NCBI RefSeq assembly: GCF_028561275.1
Contig: NZ_JAQQTF010000019.1
Span: 186,001 to 250,000, forward strand
Reading direction: 5' to 3'
Source: Aureisphaera galaxeae
Lineage (GTDB): Bacteria; Bacteroidota; Bacteroidia; Flavobacteriales; Flavobacteriaceae
Length of the DNA stretch: 64,000 bases
Shown here: positions 17,860-26,215 of the stretch, piece by piece
Position numbering within the stretch: the stretch's first letter is position 1
Layout of the letters: each line of letters starts with the position of its first letter
Translations under genes and position numbers: made by a program
Notes under the pieces: model-generated
Database searches by the model: none
What the model was told of the DNA's origin: nothing
Seen by the model: the letters and a program-made list of their open reading frames with translations, nothing else

Positions 17860-18460
17860 TAAAGATATTGCGAATATAAATGATCATCCCAGCACCATGC
17901 CCCACGAATAACACGGGGTCTTCCCTAAAGATGGCATAGGTAAGGATGAGGGATGCCCCTAAAACACTTAAACGCCAAAAGCCAATGGGCAATTGGGATG
18001 TTTTTGTCCTCTCCGAATAAATCCATTGGTACACAAAGCGCAATGTAAATAGAATTTGCGCTACTACTCCTAAGATGAGTAACCAATTTGGGATGTCTTC
18101 GTTATTGAATAGTTGGTAAATGTCGTATTCCCCATTGTTGTAACCATAGGTAACAATGGCTATGGGAAACAACAATAGAAACCATCGGAACCAGAAAGGC
18201 GATTTTTGCCATTCCCCTTGTAAATGAAGGTTCCGGATATAAATAAAGTAAGTTAATGATTGCCCTAGCATGATGGCAAAATCATCCCTAAGATATCCGT
18301 ACACAAATAGGAGGAAAGAGGCCAGCAAACTTAACTTCCAGAAGAGGGAAGGGGTGATGATACGGTTGTTCTTTTCAGAAAGGATCCATTGCACCAACAG
18401 TCGGCCAGAAAAAAGGATCTGTGCCAAAAAGCCGATGCTGTACACCATCCAATCGCTCAT
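17822..18460 (-). CDS. Membrane protein with duplicated lipid-A-disaccharide-synthase N-terminal (LAB_N) domain
   Basis: 212 residues made of two similar membrane units. The first contains FLAQILFSGRLLVQWILSE and the second VAQILFTLRFVYQWIYSE about 130 residues later, each followed by a helix pair ending in a YIRN motif. This is the LAB_N fold (PF07578), first seen at the front of some LpxB enzymes, here without any LpxB catalytic part. It overlaps both neighbours, so it works with the GT2 and GT39. By analogy with ArnE/ArnF it could flip the carrier-linked sugar; that is inference. Confidence 0.88.
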   Translation of the reverse strand: MSDWMVYSIGFLAQILFSGRLLVQWILSEKNNRIITPSLFWKLSLLASFLLFVYGYLRDDFAIMLGQSLTYFIYIRNLHLQGEWQKSPFWFRWFLLLFPIAIVTYGYNNGEYDIYQLFNNEDIPNWLLILGVVAQILFTLRFVYQWIYSERTKTSQLPIGFWRLSVLGASLILTYAIFREDPVLFVGHGAGMIIYIRNIFIGKKERREVGKT

Positions 18461-19179
18461 CCTTTATTTTTTACTTCGTAGTTAATGTACTTCTTTTTCA
18501 TCCACAGGTAGGCGAAGCAATCCATTAAAGGACCTAGCAAACGATTCCACAGTCCAAATTTGGCCGTACCCGCTATTCTTGGGAAATGCTGAACAGGAAC
18601 CTGGAGTACTTTACCATTTTGCAATAAAATCATGGCTGGCAAGAATCGGTGCAATCCCCGAAACATTGGGATTCGTTTGGCGTAGTCGGATTTTATCACT
18701 TTTAGCGGACAACCGGTATCATCCATCCCGTCATGGGTAAAGGCCCGGCGGATGCCATTAGCAATTTTGGAAGACATGTTCTTTACAAAGGAGTCTTTTC
18801 GGTTGGAACGAACACCCGTAACCAAATCGTATTCACCAATATGTTCAAGGAGTAAGTTAAAATCTGAAGGAGCTGTCTGTAGGTCACTATCTATATAGCC
18901 CAATAGTTCGGCTTCTACATGGTCAAACCCTGCTTTAATAGCGGCACTTAAGCCTCTGTTTTCAACAAATTGAATGAAATGGAATTCAGGATTTCGCTGG
19001 CAGATGTCTTCGATCATGGTCTGACTGTCATCTTTAGAACCATCGTTCACGAAGAGTATGCTGGTTTTTTTGGTGGCGATTTTGGTATAGGCCAACAATT
19101 CCTTTTCTACCCGCTCCAAATTGTCTTCTTCGTTATATACAGGGACAATGATGGTAAATTCGTACATGAAGGTGTCCAT
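18457..19179 (-). CDS. GT2 glycosyltransferase, polyprenyl-phosphate sugar synthase-like
   Basis: 240 residues from ATG 19179 (an ATG at 19167 is also possible). The GT-A fold is clear: VPVYNEEDNL near the N-terminus, FVNDGSKDDS, and the metal-binding GYIDSDLQTAP. The catalytic region resembles dolichyl/undecaprenyl-phosphate sugar synthases such as ArnC and DPM1, but the C-terminal membrane helices are missing. The longer reading frame up to 19359 would run into the divergent epimerase gene and is not used. First gene of the GT2-LAB_N-GT39 operon, with a four-base overlap to the next gene. Confidence 0.9.
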   Translation of the reverse strand: MDTFMYEFTIIVPVYNEEDNLERVEKELLAYTKIATKKTSILFVNDGSKDDSQTMIEDICQRNPEFHFIQFVENRGLSAAIKAGFDHVEAELLGYIDSDLQTAPSDFNLLLEHIGEYDLVTGVRSNRKDSFVKNMSSKIANGIRRAFTHDGMDDTGCPLKVIKSDYAKRIPMFRGLHRFLPAMILLQNGKVLQVPVQHFPRIAGTAKFGLWNRLLGPLMDCFAYLWMKKKYINYEVKNKG

Positions 19180-19264
19180 TTCGTTTCCTGCAAAAGTATT
19201 TCTTTTTTCAAGAATAAAACAGAAACCTAAAAAAGCCGTTATTTTGCATTGAAAAAATTCATCT

Positions 19265-20203
19265 ATGAAAGTATTGGTTACCGGTGCGGCCGGATTTATA
19301 GGTTCCCATACCAGTGAGCGTTTACACAGTTTGGGCCATGAGGTACGGGCAATCGACAATTTTTCCGATTACTACGATCGATCCCTGAAAGAATTGAACG
19401 CTAAGGAACTTTCAGAAAAAGGAATTGAAATTACGAAGGTCGATCTTCGGGAAGATGATCTCGGTCAGATCGTGACCGAAGATTTGGATTTTATCTTTCA
19501 CTTTGCGGCCCAACCTGGAATTTCTGTAACCAGTACCTTTCCCGATTATTTTACCAACAATATTTTGGGAACCCAACGCATGTTGGATGTCATTGAAGGT
19601 TTTTCGCAAAAACCTTTCTTTGTGAACATCGCTACCTCTTCCATTTATGGACTGCATGCTACGATGACAGAAGACGAAGCCCCACTCCCTGCTTCTTGGT
19701 ATGGAGTAACCAAATTGGCGGCCGAGCAATTAGTGTTGGCCTACGCACGTCGAGGATTACTAAAATCTACATCCCTACGATTGTATTCGGTGTATGGCCC
19801 TAGGGAACGCCCAGACAAACTCTATACCCGCCTTATCGACTGTGGATTAAATGACAAGCCTTTTCCCTTGTACGAAGGAAGTGAAAAGCACCTAAGAAGC
19901 TTTACCTATGTGCAGGATATTGTGGATGGAATTGTGAGTGTTATGGATCATGCTGAAGTGTGCAACGCCGAGATTTTCAATTTGGGAACCGAAGAAGAAA
20001 ACTCTACCGCTACCGGTATTGCTACGGTGGAAGCCATTCTGAATAAAAAGATCACAATCGAAAACAAACCGCCGCGCCCGGGCGATCAATCACGCACCAA
20101 AGCCAATATCGATAAAGCTAGGAAACTACTTAATTACAATCCCACCACGGGCTTGCGCGAAGGATTGGAAGCTCAGGTAGAGTGGTTTCGGAAGAATTTT
20201 TAG
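19265..20203 (+). CDS. NAD-dependent sugar-nucleotide epimerase/dehydratase
   Basis: 312 residues, extended short-chain dehydrogenase. The NAD-binding motif is GAAGFIGS at residues 7-14. The catalytic set is Ser in ATSSIYG and YGVTK, and RLYSVYGPRERPD follows. The pattern is closest to UDP-glucuronate 4-epimerase and related UDP-sugar epimerases. It is divergent from the GT2-LAB_N-GT39 operon with 85 bp between them, so it may supply the sugar used there. The exact substrate is not settled. Confidence 0.9.
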   Translation: MKVLVTGAAGFIGSHTSERLHSLGHEVRAIDNFSDYYDRSLKELNAKELSEKGIEITKVDLREDDLGQIVTEDLDFIFHFAAQPGISVTSTFPDYFTNNILGTQRMLDVIEGFSQKPFFVNIATSSIYGLHATMTEDEAPLPASWYGVTKLAAEQLVLAYARRGLLKSTSLRLYSVYGPRERPDKLYTRLIDCGLNDKPFPLYEGSEKHLRSFTYVQDIVDGIVSVMDHAEVCNAEIFNLGTEEENSTATGIATVEAILNKKITIENKPPRPGDQSRTKANIDKARKLLNYNPTTGLREGLEAQVEWFRKNF

Positions 20204-20206
20204 TCA

Positions 20207-20662
20207 ATGAGAATACAAATATTCATTATCACATGCTTTTTTCTAGGAAGTTTAAACGCTAATGCTCAGAATTTCTTTTCAGAAAAATTTGAAAATTGTA
20301 ATGTAAATGGTTTTGCCATAGAAAGTGATACGGTCACAGCAAAAGTTTCTAACGTCAGACTGATCAAAATTCTTACTAAAGGATTGGATGAGAAAACAAT
20401 AAATAGACTGAAGGGAGACTTTAGGCTTCAAATAGCTGTTGATTCTATGGGAAATTCATGTTTGGTAAGTCTTCAAAACAATTCCAATTTAAAAACTGAA
20501 AAATCTGAATTGAAGAAGGCTATAGATAACGACCTTGTTTGGGAAAGACCAAAAAAGGAAGTTTTCGCGTATGTGGTATTTCGTTTTAAAAGAGGAGGCC
20601 TTGTTGAAATAACGCGTATGGGTATGAACGGCTCAAGAGGAATTCATGAACTGGTGGACTAA
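20207..20662 (+). CDS. Secreted protein of unknown function
   Basis: 151 residues with a clear signal peptide ending ANAQ at about residue 21. The remainder has a RLIKILTKGLDEKTINRLKG segment, then strands with the phrase RLQIAVDSMGNSCLVSLQ and AYVVFRFKRGG. The strand order is faintly like the TonB C-terminal fold, but no confident family is seen. It begins three bases after the epimerase stop, so it is probably co-transcribed. Codon use is more AT-rich than its neighbours, which hints at recent acquisition or weak selection. Confidence 0.75.
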   Translation: MRIQIFIITCFFLGSLNANAQNFFSEKFENCNVNGFAIESDTVTAKVSNVRLIKILTKGLDEKTINRLKGDFRLQIAVDSMGNSCLVSLQNNSNLKTEKSELKKAIDNDLVWERPKKEVFAYVVFRFKRGGLVEITRMGMNGSRGIHELVD

Positions 20663-20683
20663 CCATTCTTTACAAATATCCTT

Positions 20684-21775
20684 TTATTTTTTCTTTGTTG
20701 AATAGGTAAGCAAAAACTCTGCCGCCTCAAAAGGCGTCGTTTTATTTTCACTTAGTAGTTGAAGTTGCTTTTCCAATTCGGCTTTCACCTTAGAATGGTC
20801 GTAAAAATCCCTTTTTAGTTGGGATTCTATAGTCTGTAATAGCCAAAATTTATTCTGTTCGTTTCGTCGCTCCTGAAAGTAGCCATTCCCTTGGGTAAGG
20901 GAAACGTAGTCCTTGATTAACTCTTGTACTTTATCAATTCCTTTGTGCTCCAAAGCGGAACAGGTAAGCGTTTTGGGTCGCCATGTGCTGTCTTTGGTCG
21001 GGTAGAGATGCAATGCTCTATTGAATTCCAATTTCGCTTGTTTGGCTGCTTTTTCGTTTTCCCCATCGGCTTTGTTAATGACGATGGCATCGGCCATTTC
21101 CATAATACCCCTTTTAATACCCTGAAGTTCATCTCCAGCACCTGCTAATTTTAATAGTAAAAAGAAATCGGTCATAGAGTGTACCGCTGTTTCACTTTGC
21201 CCTACACCTACGGTTTCAATAATAATATGATCATACCCTGCCGCTTCGCATAGGATAACCGTTTCTCGGGTTTTCCGGGCAACGCCTCCCAAAGAATCAC
21301 CGCTGGCCGAAGGACGTATAAAGGCATTGGGATCTTTTACCAATTCTTCCATACGCGTTTTATCGCCTAGGATACTTCCACCACTTAAACTACTGCTGGG
21401 GTCTACCGCTAATACCGCAACTTTATGTCCGGCTTGGGTAAGTCGTTTTCCGAAGACTTCAATAAAGGTGCTTTTTCCAACGCCGGGAACCCCTGTAATT
21501 CCAATTCTTGTAGAAGTATTGGCATGGGGTAGGCAGGCTTCAATAATTTCTTTGGCTTCTTTCTGGTGCTTTCTGGCTTTGCTTTCAACCCTTGTAATGG
21601 CCTGGCTTAAGGCAGCCTTATCTCCAGCTAGGATGCCTTTTACCAACTGGGAAACCGATGGAATCTTTTTACGGTGTGATTTTAATTTTTCGGCAGCGCT
21701 TTTACTCAGGGAATTAGGTGGGTCTATGCCTCCTTTTTCACTCAGGGCTCCGTCATTGGGTACTTTGGCTGCCAA
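20684..21775 (-). CDS. meaB: Methylmalonyl-CoA mutase-associated GTPase MeaB
   Basis: 363 residues. The P-loop is [12 protein letters not shown], followed by [20 protein letters not shown] and the switch ETVGVGQSE, then the guanine-specificity segment VINKADGE. This is the MeaB/ArgK family, which protects and loads adenosylcobalamin into methylmalonyl-CoA mutase. The start appears to be TTG at 21775, just after the preceding stop; no in-frame ATG fits. The mutase is not in the window, but a cobalamin adenosyltransferase is, at 34.2 kb. Confidence 0.94.
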   Translation of the reverse strand: MAAKVPNDGALSEKGGIDPPNSLSKSAAEKLKSHRKKIPSVSQLVKGILAGDKAALSQAITRVESKARKHQKEAKEIIEACLPHANTSTRIGITGVPGVGKSTFIEVFGKRLTQAGHKVAVLAVDPSSSLSGGSILGDKTRMEELVKDPNAFIRPSASGDSLGGVARKTRETVILCEAAGYDHIIIETVGVGQSETAVHSMTDFFLLLKLAGAGDELQGIKRGIMEMADAIVINKADGENEKAAKQAKLEFNRALHLYPTKDSTWRPKTLTCSALEHKGIDKVQELIKDYVSLTQGNGYFQERRNEQNKFWLLQTIESQLKRDFYDHSKVKAELEKQLQLLSENKTTPFEAAEFLLTYSTKKK

Positions 21776-21791
21776 ACTGCTGTATTTTATG

Positions 21792-22367
21792 TTAATTAAC
21801 CTTCATAGACAGCGGTACGGTAACGTTGTCCCAAGCGAACATAAGAACCAAATCGCTGGAAGAGGTTTCCAATACATTGATGGAAAAACTTTCTTGTACG
21901 GTAATGCTTTGTGAAACGGTTGCTGTAGCTACTAGCGCATCGTGATCTGCCTCTCGCATGGCCTTGCCATCCTGAAAACGGACGCCCCAGCCATACATTT
22001 TCTTGTTGAATATCACCTGCCAAGAATCTTCCCCGGGGATGGTCCAAAGGGTATATTTTCCTGCAGGAAGTACATTGCCATTTATGGTGAGATCTTTATT
22101 CGTGGTAAAGGTGCTGGCTTCGTTGGCACCGGTGCGCCATACTTCACCGTAGGGAACCAATTCGCCGAATATTGTACGTCCTTTTTTGGAAGGACTGCAA
22201 TAAAAAACCTCAATGTTGGTGGCATTGTTATCATAGGTTTCTACCACTTCTGGACTGTGTTTCTTGGTATTGGTTCGCATGATGGGACCCACCACGAAAT
22301 AGAAGAGAAGTGCAAGAACAATGAGGGCTCCGAGTATTTTTAGGGAAATTTTTACGAGTTTGTTCAT
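21792..22367 (-). CDS. DUF2911 domain protein
   Basis: 191 residues from ATG 22367. A membrane anchor or signal helix lies at about residues 8-28, then a DUF2911 domain with [32 protein letters not shown] and WGVRFQDG. The family is widespread in Bacteroidota and unknown in function; it is usually predicted periplasmic. It lies 16 bp upstream of meaB on the same strand, so they may share a transcript. The longer frame to 22430 would run into the divergent sigma-factor promoter and is not used. Confidence 0.9.
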   Translation of the reverse strand: MNKLVKISLKILGALIVLALLFYFVVGPIMRTNTKKHSPEVVETYDNNATNIEVFYCSPSKKGRTIFGELVPYGEVWRTGANEASTFTTNKDLTINGNVLPAGKYTLWTIPGEDSWQVIFNKKMYGWGVRFQDGKAMREADHDALVATATVSQSITVQESFSINVLETSSSDLVLMFAWDNVTVPLSMKVN

Positions 22368-22418
22368 GTCTACTGAGTTTTCACAAGGAAAGGTAGTAAA
22401 TTTAAAAGTTCTAGATTT

Positions 22419-22447
22419 TGTAACACTCAATTTTTTCTATCGTCTTT
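22419..22447 (+). promoter_or_regulatory. Putative ECF-sigma promoter of the first ECF operon
   Basis: TGTAACA at 22419-22425 and CGTCTTT at 22441-22447 are separated by 15 bp (TGTAAC-N16-CGTCTT). The same motif precedes the second ECF operon at 29.2 kb and the divergent gene there. This suggests autoregulation by the encoded sigma factor. Confidence 0.55.
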
Positions 22448-22480
22448 AACCCGAACAGCAACCAAAAAAACCATCAAATT

Positions 22481-23023
22481 TTGTCCACAACGTTATTAGT
22501 TGAACAATGCAAGGAGCATAATCCAAAAGCACAGTTGGCGCTGTACAAGCAATATTGTGATGGAATGTTCATTGTGGCACAACGATATATAAAGGACATT
22601 GCGCAGGCAGAAGATGCGATGCAAGAAGCTTTCATCAAGGCTTTTTCTAAACTGCATCAGTTCAAGGGGGACGTCACCTTTGGAGCCTGGCTAAAGCGGA
22701 TCGTGATCAATACGTGTCTGGATGCCATTAAGGCAAGGAAGATGGAAACACTTTCGGTGAACGAAGAGGTATTGACATTGGTCGATGACGACGACTGGAG
22801 CGTGGCCGATGAAGTAACGGTAGATGAAGTACATAGCGCTATCGATAATCTTAGGGACCCGTATCGGGTGGTCGTACAGCTGTTCCTGTTAGAAGGGTAC
22901 GATCATCAGGAGATTTCGGAAATCCTTGGAATTTCGGAGAGCGCCTCTAGGACGAATTTATTTAGAGGTAAAAAACAGTTACAGGAACAATTAAAACACT
23001 TGCACTATGGCACAGGATATTAG
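22481..23023 (+). CDS. ECF RNA polymerase sigma factor
   Basis: 180 residues. Region 2 shows DAMQEAFIKAFSKLHQFKG and FGAWLKRIVINTCLD. Region 4 shows YRVVVQLFLLEGYDHQEI followed by LGISESASRTNLFRGK. There is no region 1 or 3, so it is an extracytoplasmic-function sigma factor. It starts with TTG behind a candidate ECF promoter. The next gene overlaps it by 17 bp and encodes a membrane protein expected to be its anti-sigma factor. Confidence 0.93.
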   Translation: MSTTLLVEQCKEHNPKAQLALYKQYCDGMFIVAQRYIKDIAQAEDAMQEAFIKAFSKLHQFKGDVTFGAWLKRIVINTCLDAIKARKMETLSVNEEVLTLVDDDDWSVADEVTVDEVHSAIDNLRDPYRVVVQLFLLEGYDHQEISEILGISESASRTNLFRGKKQLQEQLKHLHYGTGY

Positions 23024-23603
23024 AAAAATGATGCAGCAAGATCCCGACAGGGGTGGCAAATTGCCTGAAGGACATGAGGCCCGTTTCGAAAAGAAACTAC
23101 AGGAAGCCTTTGGTGAAAAGAAAAAGAAAAGGTCGCATTTCCTATGGATGAAGATCGCTGCTGCGGTAGTCATTTTCTTAGGATTGGGGTATTGGTATAT
23201 GAATTTGGATACCAGTGGTACTATTGGTGATGGTCCTGAAATAGTGGATACACCGCAAGAAGATGCTGTGGAAGAGCCCGGTATCACCTTGGGAGACCTT
23301 TCGCCCGAACTGAAAAAAGTGCAGGATTTTTATGAGAATGGGATTTTGGTACAGCTGTCCTCTTTAGAAGATGATAACGACAACAAAGAATTAATAGATG
23401 GGTATAAAAAGCGTTTGGCCGAGTTGGACGAGGAGTACAAAAGACTCAATGAGCAACTCAACGAAATTGGCCCAACCGAAGCAACCATCAACGCCCTTGT
23501 AGATAATTTGAAATTACGTTTGGAATTGCTGTTCAAACTTAAAAACAAATTAAAGGAACTTAAACAATTGGAAAATGAACAGTTTAAAGAAGAAATTGGA
23601 TAG
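23007..23603 (+). CDS. Putative anti-sigma factor, single-pass membrane protein
   Basis: 198 residues. A charged cytoplasmic N-terminus of about 45 residues precedes one membrane helix (KIAAAVVIFLGLGYWYM). The extracytoplasmic part is acidic and ends in a long coiled coil from about residue 100 onwards. Overlap with the sigma gene and the inside-helix-outside layout fit an anti-sigma factor, but no zinc-binding anti-sigma motif is seen, so the role is inferred from position. It overlaps the next gene by 29 bp. Confidence 0.82.
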   Translation: MAQDIRKMMQQDPDRGGKLPEGHEARFEKKLQEAFGEKKKKRSHFLWMKIAAAVVIFLGLGYWYMNLDTSGTIGDGPEIVDTPQEDAVEEPGITLGDLSPELKKVQDFYENGILVQLSSLEDDNDNKELIDGYKKRLAELDEEYKRLNEQLNEIGPTEATINALVDNLKLRLELLFKLKNKLKELKQLENEQFKEEIG

Positions 23604-25218
23604 ATATATTCTTGTCTTACTGTTACTGAGCGTATCATTGCTCAGTGCGCAGACAAGCTCGACCGAGCGATTTACGGTCGGGAAAGATGCCTTGGTAACC
23701 GTGAATACCTCCCATACCAATATCACTTTCGAGACTTGGGATAAGGATTTTGTAGAGGTAGAAGCCTTTATAGACGACGAGAGTCTTTCTGAAGAAGAAA
23801 AGAAAGTCGTATTCGAAAATTGGGACTTAAAAGTATACGGAAATAGTAAAGAAGTAATCGTTAGCTCCAACGAAGGAAGCCTATGGGGAGGAATCGAATC
23901 CATGAAGAGCCTAAAGGCTTTGGATCGCATGAAAGGTTTGGAAGCTTTGAAGAGTTTGGAAGGATTGAAGGAAATCAAGATTCAACCTTTGTTGAGCGCT
24001 TTTGAGGGAATGGATTTTAACATTGTGGTGCCCGAAATCCCTGAGGTTAGCGGAATTCCCAAATGGCCTTTTAGCGATTCATTTGCAGGTATTAAAGAAA
24101 AAGATGGATCGTATAACTTTAGTTTTGGCGATCATGGAGCAAGAAACAATTTCGATAGGCAGAAGTACGAAAAGGATAAGCAAGCCTATGTAAATAAGCT
24201 TAACAAGAAATATGGAACTTCGGTCTCCGTACGCGAAGTAGATGTTTGGTTAGAAGATGTAGATAAGTGGAAGGAAGAGTTCGGTAAGGTAATGGAAGAA
24301 TGGGGAGAGAATTTTGGTAGAAGCTTTGAACTTAATTTTGGAGAAGATTTCGAAAAAGACATGGAGAAGTGGGGCGAAGAATTCGGGAAGAGCATGGAAG
24401 AGTGGGGAGAAGAATTTGGAAAGGATATGGAGAAGTGGGGCGAAGAATTCGGAAAGGATATGGAGAAATGGGCCGAGCAGTTCGAAAAGGATGCCGAAAA
24501 ATGGGCAGAACAATTCGATAATTATGACACCCAAGTCATTACCTCTCCCAATGGAGATAAGAGTATTATCATTAATGGAGGTAAGAAAGGTGGGCTGTTC
24601 GATGAGCCTGTGAAGGCCAAGAAGACCATCATTATTCGTATGCCAAAGAATACCCGTACCGACATTAATGTTCGACATGGAGAAGTAAAAATGGCCGATG
24701 CTTATAATACAAGAGCCAAATTAGATTACAGTACATTAACAGCTAATAGCATTGATGGGGGGGAGACCCTCATCAATGCGGCTTATGCCCCTGTGTATGT
24801 GAACAACTGGAAAGCCGGTGCTTTAGAGCTTAAATATGTGGACGATTGTAAATTGAATACGGTGAACCGCATTAGTCTAGAAGCCAATTCGAGCAATGTG
24901 AATGTAAATGCTATTGTGGAAAATGCCTTCCTTTCAGGTTCTTTTGGGAGTTTGTATATCAAGGAAATTGATCCTAGTTTCAAGAGTGTAGATATTGTTT
25001 TGGAAAACACCGATGCACTTTTGGACCTACCTAATAGTTCATTTTCCTTTCAGTATACGGGAAAGAAATCAAGGTTTGAAAGCCCAAATTCCATAGAGAT
25101 TACTTCCAAGAACAAGAATACGAGCCATACCATGCTTAAGGGGTATAAAGGTGCCCAGGGAAGCCCAAGGTCTTTGACCATCAATGCTTCCTACAGCAAT
25201 GTTACCTTCAATAATTAA
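23575..25218 (+). CDS. Secreted protein with 11-residue amphipathic repeats and a beta-rich C-terminus
   Basis: 547 residues. A signal peptide ends LLSAQ at about residue 26. A beta-type region follows, then a Leu/Lys-rich helical stretch (about 110-135). Acidic 11-residue repeats with Trp at residues 232, 243, 266, 277, 288, 299 and 310 fill residues 231-315. The C-terminal 200 residues look like the repetitive beta-helix of DUF4097-type proteins. It is the effector gene of the ECF operon, overlapping the putative anti-sigma gene. A surface or envelope role is likely; the function is unknown. Confidence 0.85.
   Translation: MNSLKKKLDRYILVLLLLSVSLLSAQTSSTERFTVGKDALVTVNTSHTNITFETWDKDFVEVEAFIDDESLSEEEKKVVFENWDLKVYGNSKEVIVSSNEGSLWGGIESMKSLKALDRMKGLEALKSLEGLKEIKIQPLLSAFEGMDFNIVVPEIPEVSGIPKWPFSDSFAGIKEKDGSYNFSFGDHGARNNFDRQKYEKDKQAYVNKLNKKYGTSVSVREVDVWLEDVDKWKEEFGKVMEEWGENFGRSFELNFGEDFEKDMEKWGEEFGKSMEEWGEEFGKDMEKWGEEFGKDMEKWAEQFEKDAEKWAEQFDNYDTQVITSPNGDKSIIINGGKKGGLFDEPVKAKKTIIIRMPKNTRTDINVRHGEVKMADAYNTRAKLDYSTLTANSIDGGETLINAAYAPVYVNNWKAGALELKYVDDCKLNTVNRISLEANSSNVNVNAIVENAFLSGSFGSLYIKEIDPSFKSVDIVLENTDALLDLPNSSFSFQYTGKKSRFESPNSIEITSKNKNTSHTMLKGYKGAQGSPRSLTINASYSNVTFNN
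24265..24519 (+). repeat. 33-bp tandem repeats coding for an 11-residue motif
   Basis: The DNA encodes units of the type KDMEKWGEEFG, with variants KSMEEWGEEFG, KDMEKWAEQFE and KDAEKWAEQFD. Trp recurs every 11 residues, apart from one degenerate unit of different length. An 11-residue period gives a continuous amphipathic helix. Confidence 0.85.
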
Positions 25219-25285
25219 CGGGTTTCGTAACCAAAAGGATCGATCAGGGAAAACACTACTCCAGACACCAACCCAGAAATATAGA

Positions 25286-25327
25286 GATAAGCACTCATCT
25301 TAGTAGTTGCTTATCCTTTCCTTTTTT
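25286..25327 (+). terminator. Intrinsic terminator of the first ECF operon
   Basis: GATAAGCA (25286-25293) pairs with TGCTTATC (25308-25315), followed by a CT-rich stretch with six Ts. It closes the transcript 70 bp after the repeat-protein gene. Confidence 0.75.
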
Positions 25328-25540
25328 AAGATCCATCTCCCTTCAAAATCTGCAATCTTTTTTAGAAGCAAATTCGGCCATTAAGAATCCTTATTTTTCA
25401 ATTAATATCTCCTTACTATAGATTTCAAAAATTGTTTTTCGGGAATCTTCCTCTTTAGAAAAACAGATCTTTTTCTGGAAATTTTCTGACCTGATATCGT
25501 AATGTTGAATCGATTTTTTCAATTTTTAAGAGCAGAAATA
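25328..25540. other. AT-rich intergenic DNA without recognised features
   Basis: This part of the 590-bp gap between the ECF operon and the PilJ locus contains no credible reading frame, hairpin or RNA gene. It leads into the direct repeats upstream of the next operon. Confidence 0.6.
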
Positions 25541-25595
25541 ATGCATTTTATCGATTAAATATGCATTTTATCGACAATAGTATGTGTTTCATCGA
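25541..25595 (+). promoter_or_regulatory. Three phased direct repeats, candidate activator sites
   Basis: ATGCATTTTATCGA at 25541 and again at 25561, and the variant ATGTGTTTCATCGA at 25582. The spacing of 20 and 21 bp is two helical turns, so all three sites face the same side of the DNA. They end 40 bp upstream of a TATATTTG element, a typical place for an activator. Confidence 0.6.
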
Positions 25596-25602
25596 AAAAA
25601 AC

Positions 25603-25643
25603 TACGGTTAAACCGTAAAAAAATTTGGGACTGACTATATTTG
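25603..25643 (+). promoter_or_regulatory. Palindromic operator and -7 element of the PilJ locus
   Basis: TACGGTT-A-AACCGTA (25603-25617) is a perfect inverted repeat. TATATTTG (25636-25643) matches TAnnTTTG. The palindrome sits 18-32 bp upstream of the -7 element, overlapping the place where the -33 TTTG would be, and no properly spaced TTTG is present. This points to regulator-dependent transcription. Confidence 0.6.
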
Positions 25644-25664
25644 GTAGCCCCAAATTTTAAATAC

Positions 25665-25703
25665 ATGAGAAACAGCTACTTCCAGACCTGCTCAAATCCG
25701 TAG
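25665..25703 (+). CDS. Possible 12-codon leader reading frame
   Basis: An ATG preceded by CCCCAAATTTTAAATAC opens a 12-codon frame (MRNSYFQTCSNP) ending in TAG. The next real gene is preceded by the same CCCCAAATTTT sequence directly before its ATG. It may be a leader peptide or chance. Confidence 0.25.
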   Translation: MRNSYFQTCSNP

Positions 25704-25808
25704 TAGGAAGTTTTCACCAAAATATTGAACCATTTACAGCTATTAATTGTATCCCTATGGGACATAATAATCGTGACTATTAAACCAAATTTAAAAACCC
25801 CAAATTTT

Positions 25809-26165
25809 ATGAAAAAACTCACTTACATTTTCTTATTTCTGTGCATGTCCATTTCCTATGCTCAGACGGATGCCGATTACGAAAAAATCGTCGCAGAAGT
25901 CACCGCAGGTTATAACAATAAGGACGCTGCAGCAATTCATCAATTATTTTCTTCAGACTTACAAGCGTCGTATTCTATAGATAAGCTTAAGGAATTTGTA
26001 GAAACTACTCAGCTAGCTAAGGGTGCCTTAAATGAATCGTCATTATTAATGACTGATGAAAGTGGAGCCCAGTTTTTAGCGCATTTTGAAAAGGCCGATG
26101 CCTTGTTGGTTCTCATATTATCTCCAGATGGAAAGCTGACGAAATTTGAAATAGCAGAATATTAA
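25809..26165 (+). CDS. Small secreted DUF3887-like protein
   Basis: 118 residues from ATG 25809. A signal peptide ends ISYAQ at about residue 19. The mature part has an acidic helix YEKIVAEVTAGYNNKD, then SSDLQASYSIDKLKEFVE and a short beta region ending at the C-terminus. This resembles DUF3887 proteins (single small cone-like domains) but only weakly. The longer frame to 25725 has no reason to be used. It is the first gene of the PilJ/alginate-export operon, followed 50 bp later by the PilJ-domain gene. Confidence 0.75.
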   Translation: MKKLTYIFLFLCMSISYAQTDADYEKIVAEVTAGYNNKDAAAIHQLFSSDLQASYSIDKLKEFVETTQLAKGALNESSLLMTDESGAQFLAHFEKADALLVLILSPDGKLTKFEIAEY

Positions 26166-26215
26166 CAACTAAAACTCCTAACCAGAGATAAATTATTCAC
26201 TAAAACCAAATCATT

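Noticed and set aside
19180-19359. N-terminal extension of the GT2 gene to 19359
   Set aside because: It would overlap the divergent epimerase gene by almost 100 bp; the GT2 fold starts at 19179.
25725-25808. Upstream extension of the small secreted protein gene to 25725
   Set aside because: It would put 28 extra residues before a clear signal peptide starting at ATG 25809.
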